The notes under the pieces are model-generated. The model searched no databases. It was not told the DNA's origin and was given only the letters and a program-made list of their open reading frames with translations. From contig JAKJHY010000033.1 of assembly GCA_021648845.1 (NCBI GenBank), forward strand, positions 1-56,768: a DNA stretch of 56,768 nucleotides, given 5' to 3'. Position 1 is the stretch's first letter. The number at the start of each line of letters is the position of its first letter. Position numbers and translations under genes: made by a program. This document shows positions 8,486 through 17,101 of the stretch, one piece after another. Source of the stretch: Mycobacterium sp. MBM. Its GTDB lineage: Bacteria; Actinomycetota; Actinomycetes; Mycobacteriales; Mycobacteriaceae.

Positions 8486-9505
8486 ATGTGCACCCGTGTG
8501 ATCTGGCCGGAGGCCCGCGGCGCCGTCCTGGTGGGCCGAAACATGGACTTCCACAAGGACCTGATGACCAACCTGTGGAAGCAGCCCCGCGGAATAACCC
8601 GAGATGACGGTGTCAGCGGAAAGCTGCGCTGGACCTCGAAATACGGCAGCGTCATCGCCACCGCCTTCGACCTCATCTCCGTCGACGGCCTCAACGAGGC
8701 CGGGCTGGCCGGCCATGTGTTGTGGCTCGCCGAATCCACCTACGGCACACCGGATGCCGGCCGCACCCAGCTCAGCCAGGCGATCTGGCTGCAGTATTTC
8801 CTGGACAACTTCGCCACGGTCGCCGAGGCGGTGGCCTGGATCGCCGAGACCGATGTGCAGGTCGTGCAGATGGACGACCCCACCGGCGGCAGTCCGCCCA
8901 CCATCCATCTGGCCCTCGACGATGCCGACGGCGACTCGGCGATCATCGAGTACATCGACGGCACCGCGAAGGTGTATCACGACCGGTCCTACCGGGTCAT
9001 GACCAACTCTCCGACCTTCGATCAGCAGCTGGAACTGGTGAAATCCTTCACCGGGCTCGGCGGCACGCAACCGCTGCCCGGTTCGACGCTGGCCGCCGAC
9101 CGGTTCGCCCGGGCCAGCTATTACGTCTCCCGGCTACCCGAACCGGCAAGTCAGGTCGAGGCCATCGCATCGATGTTCTCGGTGATCCGCAACGCGGCGC
9201 AGCCGTTCCGCATCCCCGACCCCGGCAAACCCGATGCCTCCCAGACCATCTGGCAGGTGGTGTTGGATCTGACGAACAAGCGCTACGTCTATGAGTCCAC
9301 CACCCGGCCCAACATCGTGTGGGTGGACCTGGCCGACCTCGACTTCACCGAGGGCAGCGGGCAGCGCAAGCTGGACCTGCTGAGCCAGCTCGCCGTGCAG
9401 GGCGGGATCGCCGGCAATGTCTCCGGCCACTTCCAGGACGAGGGGCCGATGACCTTCCTGTCGATGCAGCTGCTGGACCAGCTGAAAACGCAACTGCCCG
9501 AATAG
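8486..9505 (+). CDS. Linear amide C-N hydrolase, choloylglycine hydrolase family
   Basis: A 339-residue Ntn-hydrolase of the bile-salt hydrolase/penicillin V acylase family. Cys2 becomes the catalytic N-terminal nucleophile after Met removal. Arg18 and Asp21 lie in GRNMDF, and an Asn near 174 lies in MTNSP; these are the usual catalytic positions. There is no signal peptide, so it acts in the cytoplasm unless exported by another route. Possible substrates are N-acyl amides such as acyl-homoserine lactones, penicillin V or conjugated bile acids, which the sequence cannot distinguish. It converges with echA21, with 10 nt between the stops. Confidence 0.88.
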   Translation: MCTRVIWPEARGAVLVGRNMDFHKDLMTNLWKQPRGITRDDGVSGKLRWTSKYGSVIATAFDLISVDGLNEAGLAGHVLWLAESTYGTPDAGRTQLSQAIWLQYFLDNFATVAEAVAWIAETDVQVVQMDDPTGGSPPTIHLALDDADGDSAIIEYIDGTAKVYHDRSYRVMTNSPTFDQQLELVKSFTGLGGTQPLPGSTLAADRFARASYYVSRLPEPASQVEAIASMFSVIRNAAQPFRIPDPGKPDASQTIWQVVLDLTNKRYVYESTTRPNIVWVDLADLDFTEGSGQRKLDLLSQLAVQGGIAGNVSGHFQDEGPMTFLSMQLLDQLKTQLPE

Positions 9506-9515
9506 AAGCCGGGAT

Positions 9516-10325
9516 CTACTCGCCGGTGAACTGCGGCGGCCGTTTTTGGAACATCGCGGTAACGGCCTCGCCGAGATCCTTCGAGGGCAGGAACGCCGAG
9601 TTCCACGCCGCCACATAACGCAGGCTCTCTGAGACACGGCCGATGCGCTGCTGATCCAGCACGTCCTTCACCCCGTGCACGGTCAGCGGCGGGTTGGCCG
9701 CGATCTCGGCCGCGGTGGCGTGCGCGGCGGCCAGCGACGCCTCGGCATCGGCGTGGACATCGTTGACCAGACCGATCTTCTCGGCGCGCGCGGCGTCAAT
9801 ATCCTTACCGGTCAACACCAGCTCACGTAGATGCCCGTCGGACAGGATCAGCGGCAGCCGGGCCAACGAGCCCACATCGGCGACGATCGCCAGCTTCACC
9901 TCGCGCACCGAGAATTTGGCGTCGGCGCTGGCGTAACGGATGTCGACCGCACTGATCAGATCCACCCCGCCGCCGATGCACCAGCCGTGCACCGAGGCGA
10001 TGGTGGGGGTGCGGCAGTCGGCGACCGCGTTGATGGCGCCCTGCATCTTCGTCAGTTTCTGGTGGAAGACGAGGCGGTCCTTGGCGCCGGCGTCCAGCCC
10101 GGGCATGGTGGCGCCCATGGCGGCCAGGTCCAGGCCGTAGCTGAAGTTCTTGCCCGAGCCGGTGAGCACGATGGCGCGCACCTCGGGGTCGGCGTCCAGC
10201 GTGCCGAACACGTCGGGCAGCTCGGCCCAGAAGGCGGGGCCCATCGCGTTGCCCTTGCCGGGGCCGATCAGGGTCACCCGGGCGATATGGTCGGCGATCT
10301 CCACCGTCACGGATTCATATGCCAT
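9516..10325 (-). CDS. echA21: Crotonase-fold dienoyl-CoA isomerase-like protein (EchA21)
   Basis: A 269-residue crotonase-family protein, homologue of M. tuberculosis EchA21 (Rv3774). The first oxyanion segment is KNFSYGLDLAAMG and the second is HGWCIGGGVDL. The stretch VREVKLAIVADVG carries the Glu and Asp that delta(3,5)-delta(2,4)-dienoyl-CoA isomerases use, so isomerase activity on polyunsaturated acyl-CoA is more likely than simple hydration. It is transcribed in the same direction as the lipoprotein gene, which ends 18 nt upstream of its start. Confidence 0.88.
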   Translation of the reverse strand: MAYESVTVEIADHIARVTLIGPGKGNAMGPAFWAELPDVFGTLDADPEVRAIVLTGSGKNFSYGLDLAAMGATMPGLDAGAKDRLVFHQKLTKMQGAINAVADCRTPTIASVHGWCIGGGVDLISAVDIRYASADAKFSVREVKLAIVADVGSLARLPLILSDGHLRELVLTGKDIDAARAEKIGLVNDVHADAEASLAAAHATAAEIAANPPLTVHGVKDVLDQQRIGRVSESLRYVAAWNSAFLPSKDLGEAVTAMFQKRPPQFTGE

Positions 10326-10343
10326 GGGGTGAAGGCTAACCGG

Positions 10344-10799
10344 CTACGGAACCGGCCCTCCCAGCAGCACCTCGCTGACCGTGCTGCCGGTCAGGAACTG
10401 GCACACCGCCTCGGCGAGGGATCGGGCGATATCCACATTGTCCGGACCGAGGATCGAGTCCTCGCGTTCCAGGATCGCGTTGACGACGGCCTTCTTGGTC
10501 GCGGCATCGAGATCGTTGAATTCCGAGCACTTCATCGTGAGCGCGTTCGGGGGTGCCGGGACATCGGGTACATCGGACCCCTGGCCGGGCATCGGGAAGT
10601 TGGGGATGGTGATATCGGGCAGCCCGGGAATCTGCGGTAAACCGGGGATACTGCGGTTACCGGTGGTCGTCGGCTCCGAGCTCAGCGGCGGGCCCGGTTC
10701 GGTGGTCATCGCGACGGTGCCGTCGGTGCTGCGCCCACATCCGGTCAGCAGGCCGAGCGCGATCAGGCCGGCGCCTGCGGCCAGCGCGGTGCGCCTCAT
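10344..10799 (-). CDS. Secreted lipoprotein with Pro-rich linker
   Basis: A 151-residue predicted lipoprotein. A short hydrophobic signal ends in the lipobox LLTGC with Cys21. A Pro/Gly/Ile-rich linker (IPGLPQIPGLPDITIPNFP) leads to a small helical domain (about 90-145) with two cysteines (KCSEF and AVCQFL) that could form a disulfide. It is anchored on the outer face of the plasma membrane. The start overlaps the hisC2 stop by 4 nt (ATGA), so it is translationally coupled to an amino-acid aminotransferase, with no obvious functional link. I do not recognise the domain with certainty. Confidence 0.75.
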   Translation of the reverse strand: MRRTALAAGAGLIALGLLTGCGRSTDGTVAMTTEPGPPLSSEPTTTGNRSIPGLPQIPGLPDITIPNFPMPGQGSDVPDVPAPPNALTMKCSEFNDLDAATKKAVVNAILEREDSILGPDNVDIARSLAEAVCQFLTGSTVSEVLLGGPVP

Positions 10800-11857
10800 G
10801 GCTGTTCTCCTCGGATCCATTCGCGGGCGAAGGCCAGGAACGCGTCGTTCTCGTGCGGGGCGGCGACCGTGACGCGCACACCATCCTGCCCGTAGGGCCG
10901 CACCAGGAGCCGGTTGTCGGCGGCCGCGTTGGTGAACTCGTCACAGCGCCCCGGTAGCGGGAGCCAGACGAAGTTGGCCTGCGAGGGCGGCAGGTCGTAC
11001 CCGGCGGCGCTCAGTTCGGCGCTCACCCGGACGCGTTCGGCGACGACGGCATCGGTGCGGGCCAGCAGTTCGTCGGCCGCGTCGATGGACGCGATGGCCG
11101 CGGCCTGGGAAACGGTCGTCGCGGTGAACGGGACGTACACCTTGCCCAGCGCGGTGACGATGTCCGGGTCGGCCACCGCATACCCGATGCGCAGCCCGGC
11201 CAGCCCGTAGGCCTTGGAAAACGTGCGTAGTACAACGACATTGGGGTATCGCCGGACCAAGCCCAGGCTGTCGGGCAGCAGGCCGTCGCGGATGTACTCG
11301 ACGTAGGCCTCGTCGATGACGATCAGCACGTCGGACGGAACCGCCGCGACGAACGCCTCCAGGGCCGCCGGGTCGACGACGGTGGAGGTCGGGTTGTTGG
11401 GGTTGCAGACGAAGATCAGCCGGGTCCGGTCGGTGACGGCGGCCGCCATGGCGTCCAGATCGTGGGTGTGGTCTCGCAGCGGCACCGCGACGGGAGTGGC
11501 GCCGGCGGTCCGGACCTGCAGTGGGTAGATCTCGAAACTGCGCCAGCCGAACATCACCTCGTCACCGACGCTGGAGGTGATCTGGATGAGCTGTTGACAC
11601 AGGCTCACCGAACCGGAACCGACGGAGATGTGCTCCGGAGCGAAGTCGACATGCTTGGCGAGGCGCTCGCGCAGATCCCGGTAGCCGTTGTCGGGGTACC
11701 GGTTGATGGTCTGGGCGGACGCGGTGATGGCGGCCAGCACGCTGGGCAGCGGACCGTGCACGGTCTCGTTGCTGGCGATCTTGATGGCACCGGGCACGGT
11801 GCGGCCCGGCGTGTAGGCCGGCAGATCGGCCAGCTCGGGTCGCAGACGGGCGGTCAC
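10796..11857 (-). CDS. hisC2: Histidinol-phosphate/aromatic aminotransferase HisC2 (Pat)
   Basis: A 353-residue PLP-dependent fold-type-I aminotransferase, homologue of Rv3772 (HisC2, also called Pat). It catalyses the last transamination to phenylalanine and tyrosine and may act on histidinol phosphate. Visible sites are the Asn/Pro motif CNPNNPTST, the PLP-ring Asp in VIDEAYVEY, and the Schiff-base lysine in FSKAYGLAGLRIGY. An Arg near the end (GVRVTV) binds substrate carboxylate. The GTG/ATG region at 11857 is preceded by about 100 nt containing the promoter of the oppositely oriented tRNA-Ser gene. Confidence 0.92.
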   Translation of the reverse strand: MTARLRPELADLPAYTPGRTVPGAIKIASNETVHGPLPSVLAAITASAQTINRYPDNGYRDLRERLAKHVDFAPEHISVGSGSVSLCQQLIQITSSVGDEVMFGWRSFEIYPLQVRTAGATPVAVPLRDHTHDLDAMAAAVTDRTRLIFVCNPNNPTSTVVDPAALEAFVAAVPSDVLIVIDEAYVEYIRDGLLPDSLGLVRRYPNVVVLRTFSKAYGLAGLRIGYAVADPDIVTALGKVYVPFTATTVSQAAAIASIDAADELLARTDAVVAERVRVSAELSAAGYDLPPSQANFVWLPLPGRCDEFTNAAADNRLLVRPYGQDGVRVTVAAPHENDAFLAFAREWIRGEQP

Positions 11858-11889
11858 CCAGTCATTCTAGGGGTGCGCGATGGTGCGCT

Positions 11890-11919
11890 TTGCCTTCCGC
11901 CGTCCAGCGTGTGTAATCT
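11890..11919 (+). promoter_or_regulatory. Promoter for tRNA-Ser(GCT)
   Basis: TTGCCT at 11890-11895 and TAATCT at 11914-11919 are separated by 18 nt and lie about 44 nt upstream of the tRNA. The TAnnnT -10 is the usual SigA-type mycobacterial element. It is read from sequence only. Confidence 0.5.
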
Positions 11920-11963
11920 GTGCGCTCGGCGGTTCCGGGGGTCCGGTACCCTCAGATCGTTCA

Positions 11964-12052
11964 GGAGGCGTGCCAGAGCGGCCGAATGGGACTCACTGCT
12001 AATGAGTTGTCCGCCTTAAAGCGGACCGGAGGTTCAAATCCTCTCGCCTCCG
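11964..12052 (+). tRNA. tRNA-Ser (anticodon GCT)
   Basis: Acceptor stem GGAGGCG / CGCCTCC, anticodon stem ACTCA/TGAGT with loop CTGCTAA giving anticodon GCT, a long class II variable arm, and T-loop GGTTCAAATCC. The discriminator is G. CCA is not encoded, unlike the tRNA-Ser(TGA) at 7958. Confidence 0.95.
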
Positions 12053-12072
12053 CTGCATAACTGAATAGTTCG

Positions 12073-12214
12073 ACCAGCACGACAAATCTCCACCAGCACG
12101 ACAAAGCTCCACCAGCACGACCGAGCGCCCGTAGCTCAACGGATAGAGCATCTGACTACGGATCAGAAGGTTAGGGGTTCGAATCCCTTCGGGCGCACAC
12201 ACCACCAGCACGAC
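12073..12214 (+). repeat. Four copies of ACCAGCACGAC around tRNA-Arg
   Basis: The 11-mer ACCAGCACGAC occurs at 12073, 12092 and 12111, an exact 19-nt period. The spacers between copies are similar (AAATCTCC, AAAGCTCC). A fourth copy is at 12204, just past tRNA-Arg. The tRNA gene therefore sits inside a small repeat array. The function is unknown; strand-slippage history, processing signals or a trace of integration are possible. Confidence 0.8.
12125..12197 (+). tRNA. tRNA-Arg (anticodon ACG)
   Basis: Acceptor stem GCGCCCG / CGGGCGC, D-arm GCTC...GAGC, anticodon stem TCTGA/TCAGA with loop CTACGGA giving anticodon ACG, and T-arm GGTTCGAATCC. CCA is not encoded. It lies 72 nt behind tRNA-Ser(GCT), and the two are probably co-transcribed. 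The accessory region begins soon after it. Confidence 0.95.
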
Positions 12215-12382
12215 CCCGCGGCATGAGCAGTACGCCCCGGGGTGCTTTGCTTTCTGGGCCCCGATATCGCCGCCACGCCGTCGGCTGTGCGCGCCTTGAA
12301 CGAATCTTGACCGCACCGACACCAAACCCGCCGGCGACCCCGCGCACAGTCGAGGTACAGCGTCGACGGCGGGAGGATCGGG

Positions 12383-13894
12383 ATGACCGGACAGGCGGCT
12401 ACCTCCGTGCCGCTGAGCCGGCGGGGCTTCCTCGCCGCCGGCCTGCTCGGTGGCGCGGCATTGGTCGCCTGCGGGCGTTCCACCACCGCCCCCACCGTCG
12501 CGAGCGTCGGCGTTGACGCGAGCGATGCGATCGCCGCGGCGGAAGCCGCCCGTCCTCATACCGGAAAGACGGTCACCGCCCGGCTCGCGCCGGGGTCGGC
12601 CGATCTCGACCTCGGCGGTATCTCGGCGCGCACCCTGGCCTACGACAACCGGCTTCCCGGCCCGCTGATCCGGGCCAATGTCGGCGACGATATCGCCGTC
12701 ACCGTGGACAACGCCCTGGACCGCCCGACGTCGGTGCACTGGCACGGACTCGCGCTGCGCAACGATATGGACGGCGCCGCGCCGGCGACCCCCGATATCG
12801 GGTCCGGGCGGAGCTTCACCTACCGATTCAGCTCACCCTTCCCGGGCACCTACTGGGCCCACCCGCACACCGGCCTGGACACCGACGTCGGCCTGTATCT
12901 GCCGGTCATCATCGATGACCCCGCCGCGCCGGGCCGCTACGACGCCGAGTGGATCGTCATGCTCGACGACTGGACCTCCGGAGTCGGTCGCAGCCCCGAA
13001 CAGATCTACGCGGGGCTGCGGTCCTCGGGCATGTCCGGCAGGGGCCACATGGGGCACATGCCGGGAATGGGTGGCGGGTCGGCCGGCGACCTGCTCGGGG
13101 GTGACGGCGGCGACGTCAGCTACCCGTACTATCTCGTCAACGGGCGGATCCCGGCGGCCGCGACGACGTTCACCGCCAAACCGGGTCAGCGGATCCGGAT
13201 CCGCATCATCAATGCCGCCGCCGACACCGCGTTTCGGGTCGCGCTGGCCGGCCACCGGATGACCGTGATCGAGACCGACGGTTTCCCGGTGGTGCCCACC
13301 GACGTCGACGCCGTCCTCCTCGGCATGGGGGAGCGCTACGACGTCGTCGTGACCGCCGGGGACGGCGTGTTCCCCTTGGTCGCATCGGCGGAGGGCAAGA
13401 ACGCCGTCACCCGCGCCCTGCTGTCGACCGCGGCGGGTAGCTCCCCGGCACCCGACTACCGGCCGGCGGAACTGACCGGGCGGGTGGGTACCGTCGATAC
13501 CTTCGCGGCCACACCCGAAGTCCAGCTGCCCTCGACCAGCGACCTCGCCCTGCACGCCCGGCTGTCGGGCTCGATGATGCGCTACGACTGGGCGATCAAC
13601 GGCCGGCCCTATGACCAGCGCGTCCCGTTGCCGATTCAGCGGGGTCAGCACGCCACCCTCACCTTCGTCAATGCCAGCATGATGTTCCATCCCATGCATC
13701 TGCACGGCCATACCTTCCAGGTGATCAAGGCCGACGGCAGTGCCGGCCCCCGCAAAGACACCGTGATCGTCAGGCCCATGCAGAGGGTCACCGTCAGGTT
13801 CGTCGCCGACAACTGGGGCGTCTGGATGCTGCACTGCCACAACGGATACCACATGGATGCCGGGATGATGACCACCCTGGAATACACCGGCTGA
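12383..13894 (+). CDS. Tat-exported multicopper oxidase (MmcO-like)
   Basis: A 503-residue three-domain multicopper oxidase related to mycobacterial MmcO (Rv0846c), which oxidises Cu(I) or phenols outside the membrane. The twin-arginine signal (SRRGFLAAGLLGG, Arg13-Arg14) ends at lipobox LVAC (Cys30), so it is folded before export and lipid-anchored. All four copper motifs are present: HWHG at 119-122, HPH at 160-162, HPMHLHGH at 436-443, and HCHNGYHMDAGM with HCH at 484-486, His490 and axial Met495. A Met/His-rich loop (MSGRGHMGHMPGMGGG) may collect copper. SD-like GGGAGGATC precedes the ATG. The upstream 185 nt hold a GC-rich palindrome near 12236 and no clear promoter. Confidence 0.92.
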   Translation: MTGQAATSVPLSRRGFLAAGLLGGAALVACGRSTTAPTVASVGVDASDAIAAAEAARPHTGKTVTARLAPGSADLDLGGISARTLAYDNRLPGPLIRANVGDDIAVTVDNALDRPTSVHWHGLALRNDMDGAAPATPDIGSGRSFTYRFSSPFPGTYWAHPHTGLDTDVGLYLPVIIDDPAAPGRYDAEWIVMLDDWTSGVGRSPEQIYAGLRSSGMSGRGHMGHMPGMGGGSAGDLLGGDGGDVSYPYYLVNGRIPAAATTFTAKPGQRIRIRIINAAADTAFRVALAGHRMTVIETDGFPVVPTDVDAVLLGMGERYDVVVTAGDGVFPLVASAEGKNAVTRALLSTAAGSSPAPDYRPAELTGRVGTVDTFAATPEVQLPSTSDLALHARLSGSMMRYDWAINGRPYDQRVPLPIQRGQHATLTFVNASMMFHPMHLHGHTFQVIKADGSAGPRKDTVIVRPMQRVTVRFVADNWGVWMLHCHNGYHMDAGMMTTLEYTG

Positions 13895-13939
13895 CATCGT
13901 GCCCGGTGGGCGCTCTGATTTGGGATGGGCAGCCTGTCT

Positions 13940-15136
13940 TCAGGCAACGGTCCCCGCGTCGAAGAGCTCGGCGATCTCGTCGCTCTGGACACCAGCGCAG
14001 CGCAGGACCTCGGTGGTGTGGTCGCCGAGCGCAGGCGCGGCCGTCGCGGCGGGGTGGACGCCGTCGATCGCCAGCGGCAGGCCGGGTGCCAGATAGGTGC
14101 CGATACGCGGCTGATCCAGCGCGGCGAACAGCGGGTTGTCGGTCACCTTGGCGTCGGCGACCACATCGGCGAAGCTCCGATAGCGCTCCCACAGGATCGA
14201 CGTCGCCGACAGCGCCGCGGACACCTCGTCGCCGGTGTGGCCGGCAAACCATGGCGTGAACAATCCGGTGAGCGCATCGCGGTGCACGTAGCGCTGCCCC
14301 TCGTCGGAGAAGTCTGCGCCCAGGGAATCGCCCAGCGCGGCAACGGCTTTACCGGTGCCGGTGAGTTCGACAAGATCGCGGAAGTGGCGTCCGGTCAGCG
14401 CGACGACCATGAACGCCGCGCCGTCGGCGCTGCCGAACTGCTGACCGTATTGACCGAAGATCGAGTTGCCGATGCGCTGGCGCTGAGTGCCGTTCACCAT
14501 CACTTCGGTGAGGAAGCCCAAATTTCCCGCCGTCGCGAGTGCGACGTTCTCCAGCGGAATGCTCACTCGCTGTCCCGCGCCGGTGGCGTCGCGGTGTCGT
14601 AGCGCCGCGGTCACGGCGAGCGCGGCATAGATCCCACAGGCCACGTCCCAGGCGGGCAGGACGTGGTTGACCGGCACCTGCGTATCGGCTGGACCGGTGA
14701 CGAGCGGAAAGCCGATACCGGCGTTGACGGTGTAGTCGACGCCGGTACCGCCGTCGGCCCGGCCGGACACCTCGACGTGGATGAGGTCCTCGCGCAGCGC
14801 CGACAGCGTGTCATACGCGTGCCAAGGGCGGCCGGCCACGTTGGTGATCAGGACTCCGGCGTCGACAATCAGACGCTGGATGAGCTGCCGGCCCGCGTCG
14901 GATTGCATGTCGACCGCGGCGGACCGCTTGCCCTTGTTCAGGCCCGCCCAGTAGATGCTGTCGCCGGCCTCGGTCACGGGCCAGCGATGGTAGTCGGCCG
15001 CACCGCCGATCGGATCAACGCGAATGACCTCTGCGCCCAGTTGCGCGAGCGTCATGCCGGCCAGGGGAACGGCCACAAAGCTCGAAATTTCGATGATCCG
15101 CACGCCGGAAAGGGGCTGCGTCGCGCCGTCCGTCAC
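13940..15136 (-). CDS. Class III CoA-transferase (CaiB/BaiF family)
   Basis: A 398-residue family III CoA-transferase that moves CoA between carboxylic acids through an aspartyl-CoA thioester intermediate. Family marks are the N-terminal VRIIEISSFVAVPLAGMTLAQLGAEVIRV, NKGKRS, and an Asp in GTGVDYTVNAGIGF that fits the catalytic position. The start is GTG at 15136. It lies 15 nt after the mycofactocin-type SDR stop on the same strand, so the two form an operon under the element at 16057. It probably activates an acid from the pathway without ATP. The partner acids are unknown. Confidence 0.85.
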   Translation of the reverse strand: MTDGATQPLSGVRIIEISSFVAVPLAGMTLAQLGAEVIRVDPIGGAADYHRWPVTEAGDSIYWAGLNKGKRSAAVDMQSDAGRQLIQRLIVDAGVLITNVAGRPWHAYDTLSALREDLIHVEVSGRADGGTGVDYTVNAGIGFPLVTGPADTQVPVNHVLPAWDVACGIYAALAVTAALRHRDATGAGQRVSIPLENVALATAGNLGFLTEVMVNGTQRQRIGNSIFGQYGQQFGSADGAAFMVVALTGRHFRDLVELTGTGKAVAALGDSLGADFSDEGQRYVHRDALTGLFTPWFAGHTGDEVSAALSATSILWERYRSFADVVADAKVTDNPLFAALDQPRIGTYLAPGLPLAIDGVHPAATAAPALGDHTTEVLRCAGVQSDEIAELFDAGTVA

Positions 15137-15151
15137 GTCGTAACGTATCGC

Positions 15152-16009
15152 CTACACGCCCATCTTCAGGCCAGCGCCCGCGTCGATGTACAGTTGCTGG
15201 CCCGTGACGAACCGGGACTCGTCCGATGCGAGATAGACGATGGCGTGGGATATGTCCGCCGGCTCGACCCACGGCGTGGGCATCGCTTGCAGTATGGGAA
15301 ACACCAACTCGGCGTCCTCGCGGGTCGGCTCCGGGAGGTCGGGGCGGAAGACCCGGTACATCGACATGTTGTGCAGCATGTCGGTGTTGACGTTCGTCGG
15401 GTGAACCGCATTGATCCGAATGCTGTGCGGCGCCATGGTGAGTGCGAGCGCCTTGGTGTAATCGCGAATCATCTTCTTCGCCATGCCGTAGCCCGCGCCT
15501 CCCGGCCCCTGCGGGCCGCCTCCGTTGACGAGGTCTTTCTGGTCGACGAGGCCGGCGATAGACCCCGTCGCGATGACCGACCCCCCGGCGGTCATGTGAT
15601 CGAGGCTGACATGGATGGTGTTGACCACGCCGATGAAGTCGACGTCGAAGGCATCGACGAATCCCCGGAACGGAATGTGGTTGCCCTGCGGGCAGATTCC
15701 GGCGTTGGCGACCGTCACATGCAGGCCGCCCAGCTGGGCGACCGCATCATCAAGGGCCTCCTTGAGGGCAACGCGATCCCGTACGTCCACGGCGGCCGAG
15801 TACACACGCTGGCCGGACTTCTCCACCAGGTTGACCGTTTCGTCGAGATCGTCGCGGGTGGCCAGGGGATACTCGTTCGACGCAATGTCGGCACATATGT
15901 CGATGGCGATGATGTCCGCCCCCTCGTCGGCGAGGTGAACCGCATGGCTGCGGCCCTGGCCTCGGGCGGCCCCTGTGACCAGGGCGACCTTGCCTTTGAG
16001 ACGGTTCAT
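15152..16009 (-). CDS. Mycofactocin-coupled SDR oxidoreductase
   Basis: A 285-residue short-chain dehydrogenase of the mycofactocin-dependent subgroup. It has TGAARGQG at 12-19, Ser150, Tyr174 and Lys178 (GYGMAKKM). The subgroup's extra segment after the second strand is present (IDICADIASNEYPLATRDDLDETV region, about 36-60). It buries the NAD so that electrons pass to the peptide-derived redox cofactor mycofactocin. The likely reaction is oxidation of an alcohol to an aldehyde or ketone. GGAGAG lies about 6 nt before the ATG at 16009. It is divergent from the SDR at 16269 and is the first gene of an operon with the CoA-transferase. No mycofactocin biosynthesis gene is in the window. Confidence 0.9.
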   Translation of the reverse strand: MNRLKGKVALVTGAARGQGRSHAVHLADEGADIIAIDICADIASNEYPLATRDDLDETVNLVEKSGQRVYSAAVDVRDRVALKEALDDAVAQLGGLHVTVANAGICPQGNHIPFRGFVDAFDVDFIGVVNTIHVSLDHMTAGGSVIATGSIAGLVDQKDLVNGGGPQGPGGAGYGMAKKMIRDYTKALALTMAPHSIRINAVHPTNVNTDMLHNMSMYRVFRPDLPEPTREDAELVFPILQAMPTPWVEPADISHAIVYLASDESRFVTGQQLYIDAGAGLKMGV

Positions 16010-16056
16010 GAACTCTCCGTTCGACGCGCGGGGGCAACGACCCAAACTGGATAATA

Positions 16057-16079
16057 GAACACTAAATGTACTTTTGTCA
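16057..16079. promoter_or_regulatory. Regulon element A
   Basis: GAACA, 13 nt, then TGTCA: one of nine copies of a 23-bp element. On the minus strand a -35-like GTGACA and a -10 TATTAT (18-nt spacing) bracket it, so a bound repressor would block the mycofactocin-SDR promoter. A weaker relative, ATTCA-N13-TGTTC, lies at 16221-16243, close to the start of the rightward SDR. Confidence 0.6.
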
Positions 16080-16268
16080 CATACTGACGTCGGTAGCGCG
16101 ACATTGCCGAACCCGACTCTTCCGCGCCCGTGCCTGCACCGGCATCGGCGCACCAAGTGTGCAGGGGTGCGCTCGGCCCATTCTTCACCCGGGGTCGACC
16201 AGGCAAGGCCTAAAATCGCTATTCAACATTGCAGGCCATGTTCATTCGTATCTTCACGCAGGGGTTTC

Positions 16269-17075
16269 ATGGTTCTGAAACGAAGTGCGGCCACGCTCGA
16301 CGGCCGCGTGGCCGTCGTAACCGGTGGTGGATCGGGCATCGGACGTGCCGTCGCCGAGGCGTTCGCCGAGTTCGGTGCCCGGGTGGCAATCTGGGAACGC
16401 GACCCGGATACGGTCGAGCAGGCGGCGAAGGCCGCAGGCGGGCTGGCCTGCCTCACGGACGTTCGTGATGAGGCGCAGGTCGAGGCGGCGCTGGCCGCGA
16501 CCATCGATGGCCTCGGCACGCCATCGATCTTGGTGAACAACGCGGGCGGGGTGTTCTGGTCGGGTCTGCTGGACACCTCGATCAACGGCTGGGATGCGCT
16601 GCTCAGAATCAATCTCGGCCAGGTCCTCTTGTGCACCCAACGGGTCGCGGCGGCGATGGTCGCGAGCGGCAGCGGCGGGAGCATCATCAATGTCAGCACC
16701 ATCGAAGGTGTTCGCGGTGCCCCCGGGTTCGCGGCGTACGCTGCGGCTAAGGCCGGCGTGCTGAACTTCACCAAAACCGCCGCCCTCGAACTCGCGCCGC
16801 ACGGAGTCCGAGTCAACGCGTTGGCGCCGGACTTCACCCTCACCGAAAGCCTGCGCAAGATGGCGCCGGAGGGGGAAGAAAACGCCAAACTGATGGTTCC
16901 GCTCGCGCGCGCAGGTCACGTCGACGAGATGGCCGGTGCGGCTGTCTTTCTCGCCAGCGATATGAGTTCCTACGTGACCGGGCACACGCTGCACGTCGAC
17001 GGCGGAACCAATGCCGCCGGTGGCTGGTATCACCACCCCGACGGGGGGCGCTACGTTTTGGGCTACACCCGCTGA
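16269..17075 (+). CDS. SDR family oxidoreductase
   Basis: A 268-residue classical short-chain dehydrogenase. The nucleotide-binding TGGGSGIG is near 18-25, with NNAG, catalytic Ser in INVSTIEG, and Tyr/Lys in YAAAKAG. The C-terminal tail is longer than usual (GGWYHHPDGGRYVLGYTR). It is likely a 3-hydroxyacyl-CoA or alcohol dehydrogenase of the pathway. AGGGG lies about 5 nt upstream of the ATG at 16269. It is transcribed away from the mycofactocin SDR and ends at a hairpin shared with the converging thioesterase gene. Confidence 0.87.
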   Translation: MVLKRSAATLDGRVAVVTGGGSGIGRAVAEAFAEFGARVAIWERDPDTVEQAAKAAGGLACLTDVRDEAQVEAALAATIDGLGTPSILVNNAGGVFWSGLLDTSINGWDALLRINLGQVLLCTQRVAAAMVASGSGGSIINVSTIEGVRGAPGFAAYAAAKAGVLNFTKTAALELAPHGVRVNALAPDFTLTESLRKMAPEGEENAKLMVPLARAGHVDEMAGAAVFLASDMSSYVTGHTLHVDGGTNAAGGWYHHPDGGRYVLGYTR

Positions 17076-17083
17076 ATGGTGCG

Positions 17084-17101
17084 GGCGATGCCTACATCGC
17101 C
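17084..17101. terminator. Bidirectional hairpin between converging genes
   Basis: GGCGATG, CCTA loop, CATCGCC: a perfect 7-bp stem between the stops of the SDR (17075) and the thioesterase (17092-17094, within the loop). It has no U-tract, but the position between converging genes supports a terminator role. Confidence 0.55.

Noticed and set aside
12125..12197. An att site made by duplication of the tRNA-Arg 3' end
   Set aside because: I saw no second copy of the tRNA 3' end in the window and no integrase gene, so site-specific integration is not supported.
12236..12245. CCCCGGGG palindrome followed by a T-rich stretch between tRNA-Arg and the multicopper oxidase
   Set aside because: Too short to form a convincing hairpin with a loop, so not called a terminator.
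16221..16243. ATTCA-N13-TGTTC just before the SDR at 16269
   Set aside because: Only one arm matches fully and ACA is missing from the other. It may be a degenerate second site, but it is not counted among the nine.
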